DNA of 64,000 nucleotides from Vibrio rumoiensis (GCF_002218045.2 NZ_AP018686.1:620001-684000), one strand, 5' to 3'; positions 9,811 to 18,907 are shown, counted from the first letter of the stretch. Translations and numbers: made by a program. Notes: a model not told the origin generated them from the letters alone.

Positions 9811-10698
9811 ATGAAAAAGTTCATTTGTTTAATCGTTATGCTTTTATTAAGCACAACTGCGTTTGCCGCTGATGATACATCTGCCCATTTAGAAAATATC
9901 ACTAAATTAACCAGTTTAATTCGCTGGGGAGGCGTTTTTCTCTCTTTTGGGGTCATTGTTGCTTCGTGGGTTCTACTGCGTTTTACGAATAAATTAGTTG
10001 AAACTTTTAGCTCTCAGTTCGTGCAATATCGGATGGTGTTGCAAAAGGTGCAATCATTCTTCCAATTTTTCGTTTACATGACGGCAGGCTTAGCCGTATT
10101 TATGATGAGTTTTCGCATTAATGATCAAATATTGACATTAATTGGCGGTACGCTTGCTGTTTCGATTGGTTTTGCATTAAAAGATTTGGCTGCGTCATTC
10201 ATTGCAGGCTTAACCGTTATGATTGATCGACCTTTTCAAGTCGGTGACCGAGTTACCTTTGAAGGTAATTATGGCGATATCATTACTATAGGGTTACGCT
10301 CTGTGCGCATGAGAACATTGACGGATGACATTATTACCATTCCAAATAACAAATTTTTAAGTGAAGTGACGATGAGTGGCAACTATGGTGCGCTAGATAT
10401 GCAGTGTGTTATCCCCTTTTACATCGGTATGGATCAAGACATCAATTTAGCGCGAGACCTCATTCAAGAGGCGGCTTCATCAAGCCGATATATTCACTTA
10501 CCGAAACCTGTTGTAGTGTTAGTGAACCAAGAGATTGCCGATAATTATCTCGCAATTAAATTGACTTGTAAGGCTTATGTGGTTGATACGTTCTATGAGA
10601 AGTTATTTGAAACAGATATTACATTGCGTGTCATGAAAGAATTCAAAAGCCATAATATACAACCACCAACGATAGCGGTACGATCAATGGTGCAGTGA
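9811..10698 (+). CDS. MscS-family mechanosensitive channel protein
   Basis: A 295-residue protein with a signal-peptide-like N-terminus (cleavage near AFAA, residue 20) and two hydrophobic segments. These lead into the diagnostic pore-lining TM3 and beta-domain of MscS: GGTLAVSIGFALKDLAASF, then DRPFQVGDRV and the MRTLTDDIITIPNN stretch. It should gate on membrane tension and release solutes. It begins one base after the ATPase stop, so translation is coupled. A terminator follows at 10759-10784. Confidence 0.9.
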   Translation: MKKFICLIVMLLLSTTAFAADDTSAHLENITKLTSLIRWGGVFLSFGVIVASWVLLRFTNKLVETFSSQFVQYRMVLQKVQSFFQFFVYMTAGLAVFMMSFRINDQILTLIGGTLAVSIGFALKDLAASFIAGLTVMIDRPFQVGDRVTFEGNYGDIITIGLRSVRMRTLTDDIITIPNNKFLSEVTMSGNYGALDMQCVIPFYIGMDQDINLARDLIQEAASSSRYIHLPKPVVVLVNQEIADNYLAIKLTCKAYVVDTFYEKLFETDITLRVMKEFKSHNIQPPTIAVRSMVQ

Positions 10699-10758
10699 TA
10701 TGAATTAAATGCCATTTGACGTCTTATATTGGTATATAATCTCTGATAATTCAGTTTA

Positions 10759-10784
10759 AGCAGTAATCTTGGTTACTGCTTTTT
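10759..10784 (+). terminator. Rho-independent terminator after the MscS gene
   Basis: Eight-bp stem AGCAGTAA/TTACTGCT (10759-10766 with 10773-10780), then TTTT. It sits just before the DUF2960 gene, which therefore needs its own promoter or read-through. Confidence 0.75.
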
Positions 10785-10804
10785 GCATTTAAGGTTTTAG
10801 TTTT

Positions 10805-11077
10805 ATGTCTCGTACAATTTTATACACATACAAGAGTGAAGAAAAAACATTAGCGTTTAGTTATCGTGATTTTCACAGTATTCATGAAGCAGTCGCCGCG
10901 CATGAAGGCATCGATATCTGTGAATATTTAAAAATGGAGCAATCGATCGAAGCCGTATCGGATACTAAAACAGTTCGTAATTATCGTGATGCTCATTTTA
11001 AAAAGTTAGGGTTTGGTAAGATCACGTTAATGCCAAAAGAAAATATCGGCATTGGACAAAAGAAGAAAAATATTTAG
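10805..11077 (+). CDS. DUF2960 family small protein
   Basis: A 90-residue soluble protein matching the DUF2960 family of Vibrionaceae, recognisable by the pattern TYKSEEKTLAFSYRDFHSIHEAVAAHEGID and the LGFGKI segment. The function is unknown. There is no signal peptide or membrane segment, and the C-terminus is lysine-rich. The ATG at 10805 is preceded by AAGG at a rather long distance. It is a single gene bounded by terminators on both sides. Confidence 0.8.
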   Translation: MSRTILYTYKSEEKTLAFSYRDFHSIHEAVAAHEGIDICEYLKMEQSIEAVSDTKTVRNYRDAHFKKLGFGKITLMPKENIGIGQKKKNI

Positions 11078-11105
11078 TCCGGTATTAAATACAAGACCGA
11101 TAAGA

Positions 11106-11140
11106 GAAAGGCTCAATGAATGACCATTGAGCCTTTCTTC
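11106..11140. terminator. Bidirectional hairpin terminator between DUF2960 and nagK
   Basis: Perfect 13-bp stem GAAAGGCTCAATG/CATTGAGCCTTTC (11106-11118 with 11125-11137), six-base loop. T-rich on the right and A-rich on the left, between converging genes. Confidence 0.8.
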
Positions 11141-11157
11141 ACTTTAACGCAATGTGA

Positions 11158-12081
11158 TTATTGAATATTCAAAAATGCTGCGCCGCGTACTCCGCCGGAA
11201 TCGCCATGCTTAGCTTTCAAAATCTTAGGTACTTTTCCTACCGGTAGTAAATGAGGCTGAATACGTTTCGGCATTTCATTATAAATAGCCTCAAAGTTAG
11301 ATAAGCCACCGCCTAAAACGACGACATCAGGGTCAAAAGCGGTAAAAATATTGCCCAAGCAAATCGCAAGAAGATCCATAAATCGATTCACATGCTCGAC
11401 AGCCTTGTCATCATTTTTCTTGTATTGTTCTATGATATCAACCGCTTTAACTTTTTCATCATAGTAATGAGCATAAAGCTGTTCAAAGCCTCGTCCAGAA
11501 AGATAATTATCAATGCAACCCTTCTTATCACAACCACAGCTAAACAAAGGTGCGTCTTTATTTTGAGCACTATCATTAAGATAAAACCAAGCATCAAGTG
11601 GCATACGTGTGTGGCCAATTTCACCTGCCACATGGCTACCTCCGGATACAACGTGGCCATTCACCACAATACCACCGCCAAAACCGGTGCCGAGAATAAG
11701 GCCAAGTACACTTTCTTTCCCTTGGTGCTCTTCATCCCATGCTTCTGATAAAGCAAAACAGTTAGCATCATTAGCAATTTTAAGTGGACGTTCGATTAAG
11801 GCTTCGAGATCTTTACGTAAGAACTGGCCTTTTGCCGCAGGAACATTTGATGTCATTAAAGAGCTGTCTTCTACGCTCTCCATACCAGGAATACCGATCC
11901 CAACAAGCCCTTTCACCCCAAATTGTTCATCGTATTTGGTGACTAACCCTGCAAGCACGGTAAGTAAGGCTTGATAGTCTTCACCTGGTGTTGGCACTCT
12001 TTCTGAGGCTACCCTTTCTAATTTGTCGTTAAATGCACCAAATTCAATTTTTGTGCCACCGACATCAAAACCGTAATACAT
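11158..12081 (-). CDS. nagK: N-acetyl-D-glucosamine kinase (ROK family)
   Basis: A 307-residue ROK kinase very close to E. coli NagK. The N-terminal phosphate loop is DVGGTK (6-11), the substrate site includes NDANCFALSEAWD, and the zinc motif is CGCDKKGCIDNYLSGRG. It phosphorylates GlcNAc recovered from cell wall or chitin. I start at 12081, where the protein begins MYYGFD and GGAGAG lies upstream. The frame remains open to 12198 but that extension has no ribosome site. It is a single gene. Confidence 0.92.
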   Translation of the reverse strand: MYYGFDVGGTKIEFGAFNDKLERVASERVPTPGEDYQALLTVLAGLVTKYDEQFGVKGLVGIGIPGMESVEDSSLMTSNVPAAKGQFLRKDLEALIERPLKIANDANCFALSEAWDEEHQGKESVLGLILGTGFGGGIVVNGHVVSGGSHVAGEIGHTRMPLDAWFYLNDSAQNKDAPLFSCGCDKKGCIDNYLSGRGFEQLYAHYYDEKVKAVDIIEQYKKNDDKAVEHVNRFMDLLAICLGNIFTAFDPDVVVLGGGLSNFEAIYNEMPKRIQPHLLPVGKVPKILKAKHGDSGGVRGAAFLNIQ

Positions 12082-12318
12082 TAATTCTCTCCATAAATTA
12101 AAATCGAAAATATAAAAATTATTTTTATTATCCATAAAGTTACTGCACAAACTGTGATAGTCGATCAAGTTAAGCATCAGCAAGGTTTGAATGAACAATT
12201 TTCAAACATTTTTCTGTCATTTTACCCGCTGTTTTCCTCTATACTAATCACTTATATTTAGGGAAGCTTAGATATTGCCTTCTATATCACACATCTTGAA
12301 CGTCGAATTTAGGTAAAA

Positions 12319-12789
12319 ATGAATAACGTACTGACCATACCTCTTCTTAGTTTTCTTTTATTATTAGTCGGTTGCGCCTCCAATCAACCTACAACGCCCC
12401 CTTTACCATCTACCCCTGCAGAGAAAACTGAATTGGACCACTTATATCAATCATGGTCTGGCGTGCCTTATCAGTTTGGCGGTAGTTCTAAACAAGGCAT
12501 CGACTGCTCTGCTTTTATGCAAGTTGCTATGTCGAGCATTTATCAATTGCACCTTCCCCGCTCTACAGAGTTACAAAGCCAGCAAGGTCGTTATATTCCC
12601 GAAGAACAAGCGGCTTTTGGTGATTTAGTTTTCTTTAAAACAGGTTGGAACCAGCGGCATGTGGGGATGTACCTCGGTGACAAACAATTCATGCATGCTT
12701 CAACCTCAAAAGGCGTCATTATTTCTCGTCTCGATAACCCTTATTGGGCGAGTAAATTTTGGCAATTTAGACGTATATTGCCAAAATAG
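12319..12789 (+). CDS. NlpC/P60 family lipoprotein (Spr-like peptidoglycan endopeptidase)
   Basis: A 156-residue protein with a lipoprotein signal (LLVGC, Cys19) and a Pro/Thr-rich spacer. The NlpC/P60 domain has catalytic Cys63 in GIDCSAF, His114 in QRHVGMYLG and a third polar residue at His126 in FMHAS. This is the Spr/MepS type that cuts D-Ala-mDAP cross-links or stem peptides at the cell envelope. It is divergent from nagK, with about 240 bases between starts, and appears to be a single gene. Confidence 0.9.
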   Translation: MNNVLTIPLLSFLLLLVGCASNQPTTPPLPSTPAEKTELDHLYQSWSGVPYQFGGSSKQGIDCSAFMQVAMSSIYQLHLPRSTELQSQQGRYIPEEQAAFGDLVFFKTGWNQRHVGMYLGDKQFMHASTSKGVIISRLDNPYWASKFWQFRRILPK

Positions 12790-12915
12790 ACTAATTTCGT
12801 TTACTTGCTAATATCCATAAAAAATAAAAGTTATTTTTGCGGTTTGGCTCTCTAATTCAATTCTTCAACTAAGCTAATGTCATAGACTGATAACTTTCAG
12901 ATTCTGGAGGCAATT

Positions 12916-13788
12916 ATGTGGCATGGTATTGCACAACAGCTATCACAAATACTTGCGTTTGAGTTTGTCATTCAAGAACGGGAACCCTTAAAAGGTGGTG
13001 ATTGCAATCAATGCTATATGATTTCAGATGGCCAACAACGCTATTTTGTTAAAATTAACGATCGAGAATATCTGCAAAAATTCGAATCTGAGATTGATAA
13101 TCTTTCTAACCTCTTGCATACCGGTACCCTATCGGTTCCTCAGCCTGTGACTTGTGGCATCATCAAAGATAAAGCCTTTTTAATCCTAAATTACCTTCCA
13201 ACAAAACCGTTAACCGCGGCCAATGATCAATACCACTTTGGACAGCAACTTGCCCGCCTTCATTTATGGGGAGAACAAAAAGAGTATGGTTATGATGCCG
13301 ATACTTATGTTGGTTTGAATCTACAACCTAATGCCTGGCATAAAAAGTGGGGAGTGTTTTTTTCGGAATGCCGCATTGGATGGCAATTGCAGTTATTAAA
13401 AGAAAAGGGAATAGAATTTGGGGATATCGAACAAATCATATCTTTAGTTAAGCAAAAAATTGGTACTCATAACCCATCCCCCTCACTACTACATGGTAAC
13501 TTAAGCCGTAATAATTATGCTCTTTCCGTTCATGGTGCTATTTGCTACGACCCTTCAAGCTACTGGGGGGATCCTGAATGTGATTTAGCGATCATCGAGG
13601 AGTTTAGTGATTTAGGGCCGGATTTCTTTTCTGGTTATGAAAGTATCCGCCTTCTAGATAGTGGGTACGACAAGCGAAGAGATATTTATCAGCTTTACTA
13701 CTTACTATGTCGCTGCAACCAATATGGAGGAGAGTATTTGACCCAATGCGTCGCAAAAATACAGCTATTACAAGATGGCGGACGTTAG
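12916..13788 (+). CDS. yniA: Fructosamine-kinase-family protein YniA with altered catalytic motif
   Basis: A 290-residue protein similar along its length to E. coli YniA (fructosamine/ketosamine-3-kinase fold). The family catalytic loop HGDLWxGN reads HGNLSRNN at residues 193-200: the catalytic Asp is Asn195 and the W-x-G core is lost, while Asn200 is kept. The metal-binding Asp in YDPSSYWGD (Asp212) is also retained. Either activity is reduced and a different residue takes over, or the protein is a pseudokinase. The frame is otherwise full length. A GGAGG lies upstream of the ATG. Another yni homologue, hxpB, lies 3 kb downstream. Confidence 0.85.
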   Translation: MWHGIAQQLSQILAFEFVIQEREPLKGGDCNQCYMISDGQQRYFVKINDREYLQKFESEIDNLSNLLHTGTLSVPQPVTCGIIKDKAFLILNYLPTKPLTAANDQYHFGQQLARLHLWGEQKEYGYDADTYVGLNLQPNAWHKKWGVFFSECRIGWQLQLLKEKGIEFGDIEQIISLVKQKIGTHNPSPSLLHGNLSRNNYALSVHGAICYDPSSYWGDPECDLAIIEEFSDLGPDFFSGYESIRLLDSGYDKRRDIYQLYYLLCRCNQYGGEYLTQCVAKIQLLQDGGR

Positions 13789-14137
13789 ATAGCCTTCATT
13801 TTTCTATTGTTAATTCAGTCCTTTAATTAACAAATCTTATAACTGTGATATCCATCGTAAAGAAATGAGAACCATGAACTAGAATTACAATTAACGGAAG
13901 TACGATTTAATTCTATCGAATTTTTTGTTTAGGAAAGTAACAATTAACGACGGATAACTAGATAAACATAACACTTTTTGTTCATTATTTTGCAGTGTTT
14001 CAACCTTTTTGCTTATTTTCAATCATGAACTAACTTACCGAGTTAGTATTTATTATGACTAGGCAAAGATAACTAATTTATCTGCTTATTTTGTTGTTCA
14101 TTCAGCTTGACACAAGGACGTAGTAGTGAGGAAAGCA
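13789..14137. other. AT-rich intergenic region before the CPXCG gene
   Basis: 349 bases without a gene. It holds a weak hairpin TTGTTAATT/AATTAACAA (13807-13833), a direct repeat ACAATTAACG (13887-13896 and 13940-13949), and a dyad ACTAAC-N7-GTTAGT (14029-14047) that could be an operator for the gene downstream. No RNA gene is recognised. Confidence 0.45.
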
Positions 14138-14335
14138 ATGATAAAATACACTGAGAAAAGAGTACCGTGCCCACATTGCGGACATCAGATTGGCATGACG
14201 GTTGATTCATCGAGAGGCAACCAAGAGTTTTATGATGATTGTCCATCTTGCAACCATGCCATTCATTTGGAACTAACGGTTAATAATAGCAAGGTGCAAC
14301 TAAGGGTTGATGTCGAAGATCATTCCATTTTTTAA
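14138..14335 (+). CDS. CPXCG-motif cysteine-rich small protein
   Basis: A 65-residue protein from ATG 14138 with two Cys pairs, CPHCG near residue 10 and CPSC near 34, consistent with one zinc ribbon. The tail is acidic and ends DHSIF. It belongs to the small CPXCG-motif family of gamma-proteobacteria, whose function is not known. AGGA lies 5 bases before this ATG. A GTG at 14126 also has a good AGGA upstream and would add four residues. It is a single gene with its own terminator. Confidence 0.8.
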   Translation: MIKYTEKRVPCPHCGHQIGMTVDSSRGNQEFYDDCPSCNHAIHLELTVNNSKVQLRVDVEDHSIF

Positions 14336-14361
14336 CTCTCCCTTATTTAAAACTGAATTAT

Positions 14362-14400
14362 AAGCCCCAACAATTGAACTCAATTTTAGGGGCTTTTTTT
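14362..14400 (+). terminator. Rho-independent terminator after the CPXCG gene
   Basis: Seven-bp stem AAGCCCC/GGGGCTT (14362-14368 with 14389-14395), with additional pairing inside the loop, followed by a run of T. Confidence 0.8.
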
Positions 14401-14485
14401 ATGTCTATTTTGTTAAATTTTTATCGCTAATTGTATACAACCAGATATAATTCTTTTCCGCCTTTTCACGCAGTTAGGAGTTAAT

Positions 14486-15859
14486 ATGCATCGTTATCGT
14501 AAAGAAGGCTCAATCCTTGTTAAGTTAGCAACTCCCGTGCTATTAGCTTCGGTTGCTCAAACCGGCATGGGCTTTATTGATACCGTCATGGCGGGTGGCG
14601 TGAGTGCTACTGATATGGCTGCGGTAGCGGTGGCTTCGAGTATTTGGCTCCCTTCTATTTTATTTGGTATTGGGTTGCTGTTAGCTCTTGTTCCTGTTGT
14701 TGCCCAATTGAATGGTTCCGGTCGACAAGTTCGAATTGCACATGAAATTCAGCAAGGCTTCTACCTGTCTTTTTTAGTCGCGATTCCAATTATTCTCGTA
14801 TTATCGCAAACAAAACATATTCTAGACATCATGCATATTGAGCCTGTTATGGCACAAAAAACCAATGGCTATATGTTTGCGATGATTTTTGCTGTGCCCG
14901 CTTTTTTACTTTTTCAGACATTACGCAGTTTATCCGATGGCTTATCTCTAACAAAACCAGCCATGATTTTAGGATTTCTAGGCTTAGCGATTAATATTCC
15001 GTTGAACTGGATTTTTGTGTACGGCAAGTTTGGCATGCCAGCTTTAGGCGCGGTAGGTTGTGGCGTAGCAACGGCAATTGTTTATTGGGTAATGTTTTTG
15101 CTTATGCTCACTTATGTGTTAATCGCACAGCGATTCAAAAATATCCATATTTTTAGTGAATATCATAAACCTAACATGCATTCATTGAAGCGTTTATTTC
15201 GCTTAGGGTTTCCTATTGCCGCGTCTTTATTTTTTGAAGTCACCTTGTTTGCGGTTATTGCCTTATTGATTGCACCATTAGGCCCTATTGTGGTCGCTGC
15301 GCATCAAGTGGCGATTAACTTTTCAACCTTGATTTTTATGCTACCAATGAGTATTGGTGCCGCCGTTAGTATTCGTGTCGGTCATCAGCTTGGAGAAAAA
15401 AGCGTTGAAGGTGCCAAAATATCGACTCATGTTGGGCTATTGTTTGGATTTAGTACGGCACTCATAACAGCACTATTGACGATTGTATTCCGACACCAAA
15501 TTATTGAACTCTATACAGAAAACCCAGAAGTAACCGTTATTGCATTGCACCTTTTAATCATGGCTGCTATTTATCAATGCAGTGATGCCGTGCAAGTGGT
15601 GGCTGCAGGAGCTTTACGCGGTTACAAGGATACGAGTTCAATTTTCAGCCGAACCTTAATTTCTTATTGGGGAATTGGCATGCCTATCGGATACGTATTA
15701 GGCATGACTGACTTGATTACGTCAGAACCAATGGGAGTGACTGGTTTCTGGGTTGGAATTATTGTTGGGCTAACCATGGCCGCAATCTTGCTTTCTCTTC
15801 GCTTACTTTGGCTGCATAAGCAAGACGATAGCGTACAACTTGATTTTTCAACGCGTTAA
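14486..15859 (+). CDS. norM: Multidrug/Na+ antiporter NorM (MATE family)
   Basis: A 457-residue, 12-segment MATE exporter closely resembling Vibrio parahaemolyticus NorM. The cation-site residues are in place: Asp32 in GFIDTVMAGG, the Glu in FFEVTLFAV and the Asp in YQCSDAVQVV. It should expel cationic dyes and fluoroquinolones in exchange for Na+ or H+. AGGAG stands 5 bases before the ATG. It converges on the ligase gene with a two-base gap. Confidence 0.95.
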   Translation: MHRYRKEGSILVKLATPVLLASVAQTGMGFIDTVMAGGVSATDMAAVAVASSIWLPSILFGIGLLLALVPVVAQLNGSGRQVRIAHEIQQGFYLSFLVAIPIILVLSQTKHILDIMHIEPVMAQKTNGYMFAMIFAVPAFLLFQTLRSLSDGLSLTKPAMILGFLGLAINIPLNWIFVYGKFGMPALGAVGCGVATAIVYWVMFLLMLTYVLIAQRFKNIHIFSEYHKPNMHSLKRLFRLGFPIAASLFFEVTLFAVIALLIAPLGPIVVAAHQVAINFSTLIFMLPMSIGAAVSIRVGHQLGEKSVEGAKISTHVGLLFGFSTALITALLTIVFRHQIIELYTENPEVTVIALHLLIMAAIYQCSDAVQVVAAGALRGYKDTSSIFSRTLISYWGIGMPIGYVLGMTDLITSEPMGVTGFWVGIIVGLTMAAILLSLRLLWLHKQDDSVQLDFSTR

Positions 15860-15861
15860 AA

Positions 15862-16761
15862 TTAGGGTAACTTGGGTTTGATTTCTTCACGCAAGTGGCT
15901 AAAGCGAACAAACCTAGGTAACCCATTATGCGTTAGCCCATTGTATCTAAAGGTTATTATAGAACCGATTGGCGGCGGGATTTTCCGTTCTTTATTGGAT
16001 AATCCCGAGCCAATATAAAATGTCTTACCCTCTTTCCACTTCACTAAAAGTGACCCTGTTAATCCATCGTATTTGCCTTTTCCTGGCTTATAACCAATAA
16101 CAACTGCTTCATCATCTTGATAAGTTTTCACTTTTAGCAAATCATCACTGCGGCCTGTATTATAAGCACTGTGCTTATTCCGTAGCATAACGCCTTCTCC
16201 GCTCAACCTTTCAATATTATCAAGCAAACGATCTAATTCGACTTCAGATTGTAAAGGTAGGTGTTCAACTAGGCGTAAATGAATCGCAAAGGTTTCATTT
16301 ATACAACGCCTCAGAGCGTGATAACGTTGAACATATTCACCTGGTTGATCCGGCATATCAAAGGCCATGAATAAAATATTCTCCCAATCTTGGTCATTGG
16401 GAACGGAATCTAATACCGTTTTTTGAACATGATTAAATTGACCTCGCCCAGCCCAAAGTTCGCCATCTAATGCTTGTTTAGGAAATTGAGCAGTAAACCA
16501 ATCAGGCGCATAAATACGCTGCCCTTGTCGAGTTTGAAAATACTTCCCGGTCCACAAGGCTCGAATACCATCGTATTTTTCACTGTACCAATAGTCCTCA
16601 AGATTTACTTCATCATGATAGACATTTGCAAGTACAACTTGTTCAGAACTTTGCTCTTCTTCATTTTTCACCTTTGTGGCAGATGTATTCGGTGAAGACA
16701 ATATCGCTGCACCTGTAATGAAAGAATAAACAATAAAAGAATATTGAGATTGTTTCGCCAT
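15862..16761 (-). CDS. ATP-dependent DNA ligase, LigE type, with export signal
   Basis: A 299-residue minimal ligase. Motif I is EKYDGIRA with adenylated Lys62; LDGELWAG (motif III), a GEGVMLR segment (motif IV) and LLKVK (motif V) follow. A compact OB domain ends the protein. There are no extra DNA-binding domains, as expected for the Lig E class. The first 22 or so residues form a hydrophobic signal, so the enzyme is probably periplasmic, where it could seal nicks in incoming DNA. I use the ATG at 16761, preceded by AGAG. A frame to 16791 has weaker support. Confidence 0.88.
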   Translation of the reverse strand: MAKQSQYSFIVYSFITGAAILSSPNTSATKVKNEEEQSSEQVVLANVYHDEVNLEDYWYSEKYDGIRALWTGKYFQTRQGQRIYAPDWFTAQFPKQALDGELWAGRGQFNHVQKTVLDSVPNDQDWENILFMAFDMPDQPGEYVQRYHALRRCINETFAIHLRLVEHLPLQSEVELDRLLDNIERLSGEGVMLRNKHSAYNTGRSDDLLKVKTYQDDEAVVIGYKPGKGKYDGLTGSLLVKWKEGKTFYIGSGLSNKERKIPPPIGSIITFRYNGLTHNGLPRFVRFSHLREEIKPKLP

Positions 16762-16970
16762 TATTACGCTCTGTTCATTAGTAAAAAACATAACTTAATA
16801 CATCAGAAACGTCACAATGATCTGGCAAGTCTAAACTGCGACCCTACTTATATTTAAATTGTTTGATAAACACATCAATTACATGAGGACATTGAAGGGA
16901 ACCTTATTTGCACGGTAATAACGTCATGTTAGACTCTTCAAACACATTAAATAAAAGAAGAGAATTCAAC

Positions 16971-17624
16971 ATGATTAAAGCTGCTGTGTTTGATATGGAC
17001 GGCCTAATGATCGATTCGGAACCTTATTGGCAACAAGCTCAATTAGAAGTATTTCCGACTGTAGGCGTTAAGATCAGCCTACAAGATACCATTGATACGA
17101 CCGGTATTCGTATTGACCAAATTGTTGAGCAATACTATCGTCAGCAGCCATGGGAAACGCATACTTGTGAGGAAGTTTGTGACATGATTTTGAATCGTGT
17201 GATTGAATTGGTAAAAGAACATAAACCGATGATGCCGGGGCTATTCCACGCGCTTGAAACATGCCAACAAGCCGGATTAAAAGTTGCGTTAGCGTCTTCT
17301 TCACCTATGGTGTTAATTCAAGCGACGCTCGATGCTTTAGAATTAGATGGCGTATTTGAAGCGGTCTTATCCGCGGAAGGACTGCCTTATGGAAAACCAC
17401 ATCCTGAAGTGTATTTGAACGCAGCGGCGGCATTAGAAGTATCACCATTAGACTGTGTCGCTTTAGAAGATTCATTTACCGGACTGTTAGCCGCTAAATC
17501 TGCGCAAATGAAAATGATCGTGATACCAGAGGCTAGCCAATCTGAACAGGCTCGTTTTGTGATTGCCGATTATAAATTAGCCTCGCTTGAAGCTGTCACA
17601 TCTGAGCTGTTACAAGCCCTATAA
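16971..17624 (+). CDS. hxpB: HAD-family hexitol phosphatase HxpB (YniC-like)
   Basis: A 217-residue HAD phosphatase. Motif I is FDMDGLMIDSEP with nucleophile Asp8 and acid Asp10, motif II is the Ser in LASSSP, and GKPHPEVYL with LEDSFTG completes the active site. The small cap is alpha-helical. It is similar to E. coli HxpB/YniC, which dephosphorylates 2-deoxyglucose-6-phosphate and sorbitol/mannitol phosphates. The frame is open from 16908, but the ATG at 16971 matches the family start and follows AAGAGAA. It is divergent from the ligase gene. Confidence 0.9.
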   Translation: MIKAAVFDMDGLMIDSEPYWQQAQLEVFPTVGVKISLQDTIDTTGIRIDQIVEQYYRQQPWETHTCEEVCDMILNRVIELVKEHKPMMPGLFHALETCQQAGLKVALASSSPMVLIQATLDALELDGVFEAVLSAEGLPYGKPHPEVYLNAAAALEVSPLDCVALEDSFTGLLAAKSAQMKMIVIPEASQSEQARFVIADYKLASLEAVTSELLQAL

Positions 17625-17632
17625 GGATACAA

Positions 17633-17669
17633 CCTCGTTACGAGCTTCTATTTGTAAGCCGTAACGAGG
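17633..17669. terminator. Strong hairpin between hxpB and proV, possible terminator
   Basis: Ten-bp stem CCTCGTTACG/CGTAACGAGG (17633-17642 with 17660-17669) with inner GCTT/AAGC pairing. No clear T-tract on either side, so terminator function is uncertain. It lies between converging genes. Confidence 0.5.
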
Positions 17670-17710
17670 CATTCACTCAACTTTGTTCAATTTGTAATTG
17701 TTTCTACTAT

Positions 17711-18907
17711 TTATCGCCCGCCTAATAACGTCGCCAAGAGTTTCTTATCTAGCATCCCAGCATATTTTCCATCCATATTCTGTACGGGTAATGGTTGGTT
17801 ACTATCCAGCACCTCAGGCATCACTGACTCTAAAGTCTGATCGATACTAAGCATTGGCTGATTCGATTGAGGGCTCATCACATCACGAACATAGCGCTCT
17901 GGAGTCGATGGCATCATCGCTTGTAGTTCAACCAGACGAATCAAGCCGATGTATTGGTGTTCACCATCTACTACTGCGCTTTCTGTTGATATCGTTTGTT
18001 GCATGTGAGATATCGCATCACGGATACTTGATGTCGCTTGTATGGCGTTTTGTGCGGTATAAGCGTGTTTCACGGTTAATGCTCGACCTCGATTAATGTC
18101 TTTAACAAACGAGGCAACATAATCAGTGGCAGGATTCAGTAAAATATCAACGGGCTTACCTTGTTGAATTAACTGCCCATCTTTTAAAATGGCAACTCTA
18201 TCACCTAAACGCAAAGCTTCATCGAGATCATGGGTAATGAAAATAATGGTCTTATGAAGTTTTTGCTGCAAGTCTTTTAATTGTTGCTGCATTTCACTAC
18301 GAATAAGCGGATCTAAGGCTGAAAACGCTTCATCCATTAATAAAATATCAGGATCAGTACATAATGCACGCGCAAGACCGACACGTTGCTGTTGTCCCCC
18401 AGATAACTGATTAGGATATTGATTTTCATACCCCGTTAAGCCGACAATATCAATCCAGTGCTGCGCTTTGCTTTGCCAATCAAGTTTATTAACCCCTTGA
18501 ATTTTTAGTCCATAAGCAACGTTTTGAATAACAGTTCTATGAGGAAGTAAGCCAAACCGTTGAAAAACCATCGACATTTTATGACGGCGTAAATCTTGGA
18601 TTTGTTTTTTATCTAACGAGCAGATATCAATGCCATCGATTTCAATCGTACCTTCTGTAGGTTCTATTAAACGATTGAAATGGCGAATTAAGGTCGACTT
18701 CCCGGAACCTGACAGCCCCATCACCACAAAGGTTTCGCCTTTCTCAATATCTAAACTGATGTCACTCAAGCCAACACTGAGCTGATATTGACTCATTAAT
18801 TCATCTTTTGAAATCCCTGCCTTTAACTTTGTGACGCCGTCACTTGAATTGCTGCCAAAAACCTTATAAAGGCCTGAAATTTTAATGTAAGTAGAGGCAC
18901 TAGACAT
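17711..18907 (-). CDS. proV: Glycine betaine/proline ABC transporter ATP-binding protein ProV
   Basis: A 398-residue ATPase. Walker A is GLSGSGKST (64-72), the signature is LSGGQQQR and Walker B is ILLMDEAFSALD. Two CBS domains fill the last 120 residues and serve as the osmotic sensor in this family. It is last in the operon proX-proW-proV, the reverse of the E. coli order. Its ATG overlaps the proW stop by one base. Confidence 0.94.
   Translation of the reverse strand: MSSASTYIKISGLYKVFGSNSSDGVTKLKAGISKDELMSQYQLSVGLSDISLDIEKGETFVVMGLSGSGKSTLIRHFNRLIEPTEGTIEIDGIDICSLDKKQIQDLRRHKMSMVFQRFGLLPHRTVIQNVAYGLKIQGVNKLDWQSKAQHWIDIVGLTGYENQYPNQLSGGQQQRVGLARALCTDPDILLMDEAFSALDPLIRSEMQQQLKDLQQKLHKTIIFITHDLDEALRLGDRVAILKDGQLIQQGKPVDILLNPATDYVASFVKDINRGRALTVKHAYTAQNAIQATSSIRDAISHMQQTISTESAVVDGEHQYIGLIRLVELQAMMPSTPERYVRDVMSPQSNQPMLSIDQTLESVMPEVLDSNQPLPVQNMDGKYAGMLDKKLLATLLGGR

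Noticed and set aside
11392..11974. Open frames opposite nagK
   Set aside because: They overlap conserved ROK-kinase codons on the other strand and show low-complexity translations.
17633..17669. Hairpin after hxpB as a definite terminator or small RNA
   Set aside because: The stem is strong, but neither strand has a T-tract or a visible promoter, so it is listed only as possible.
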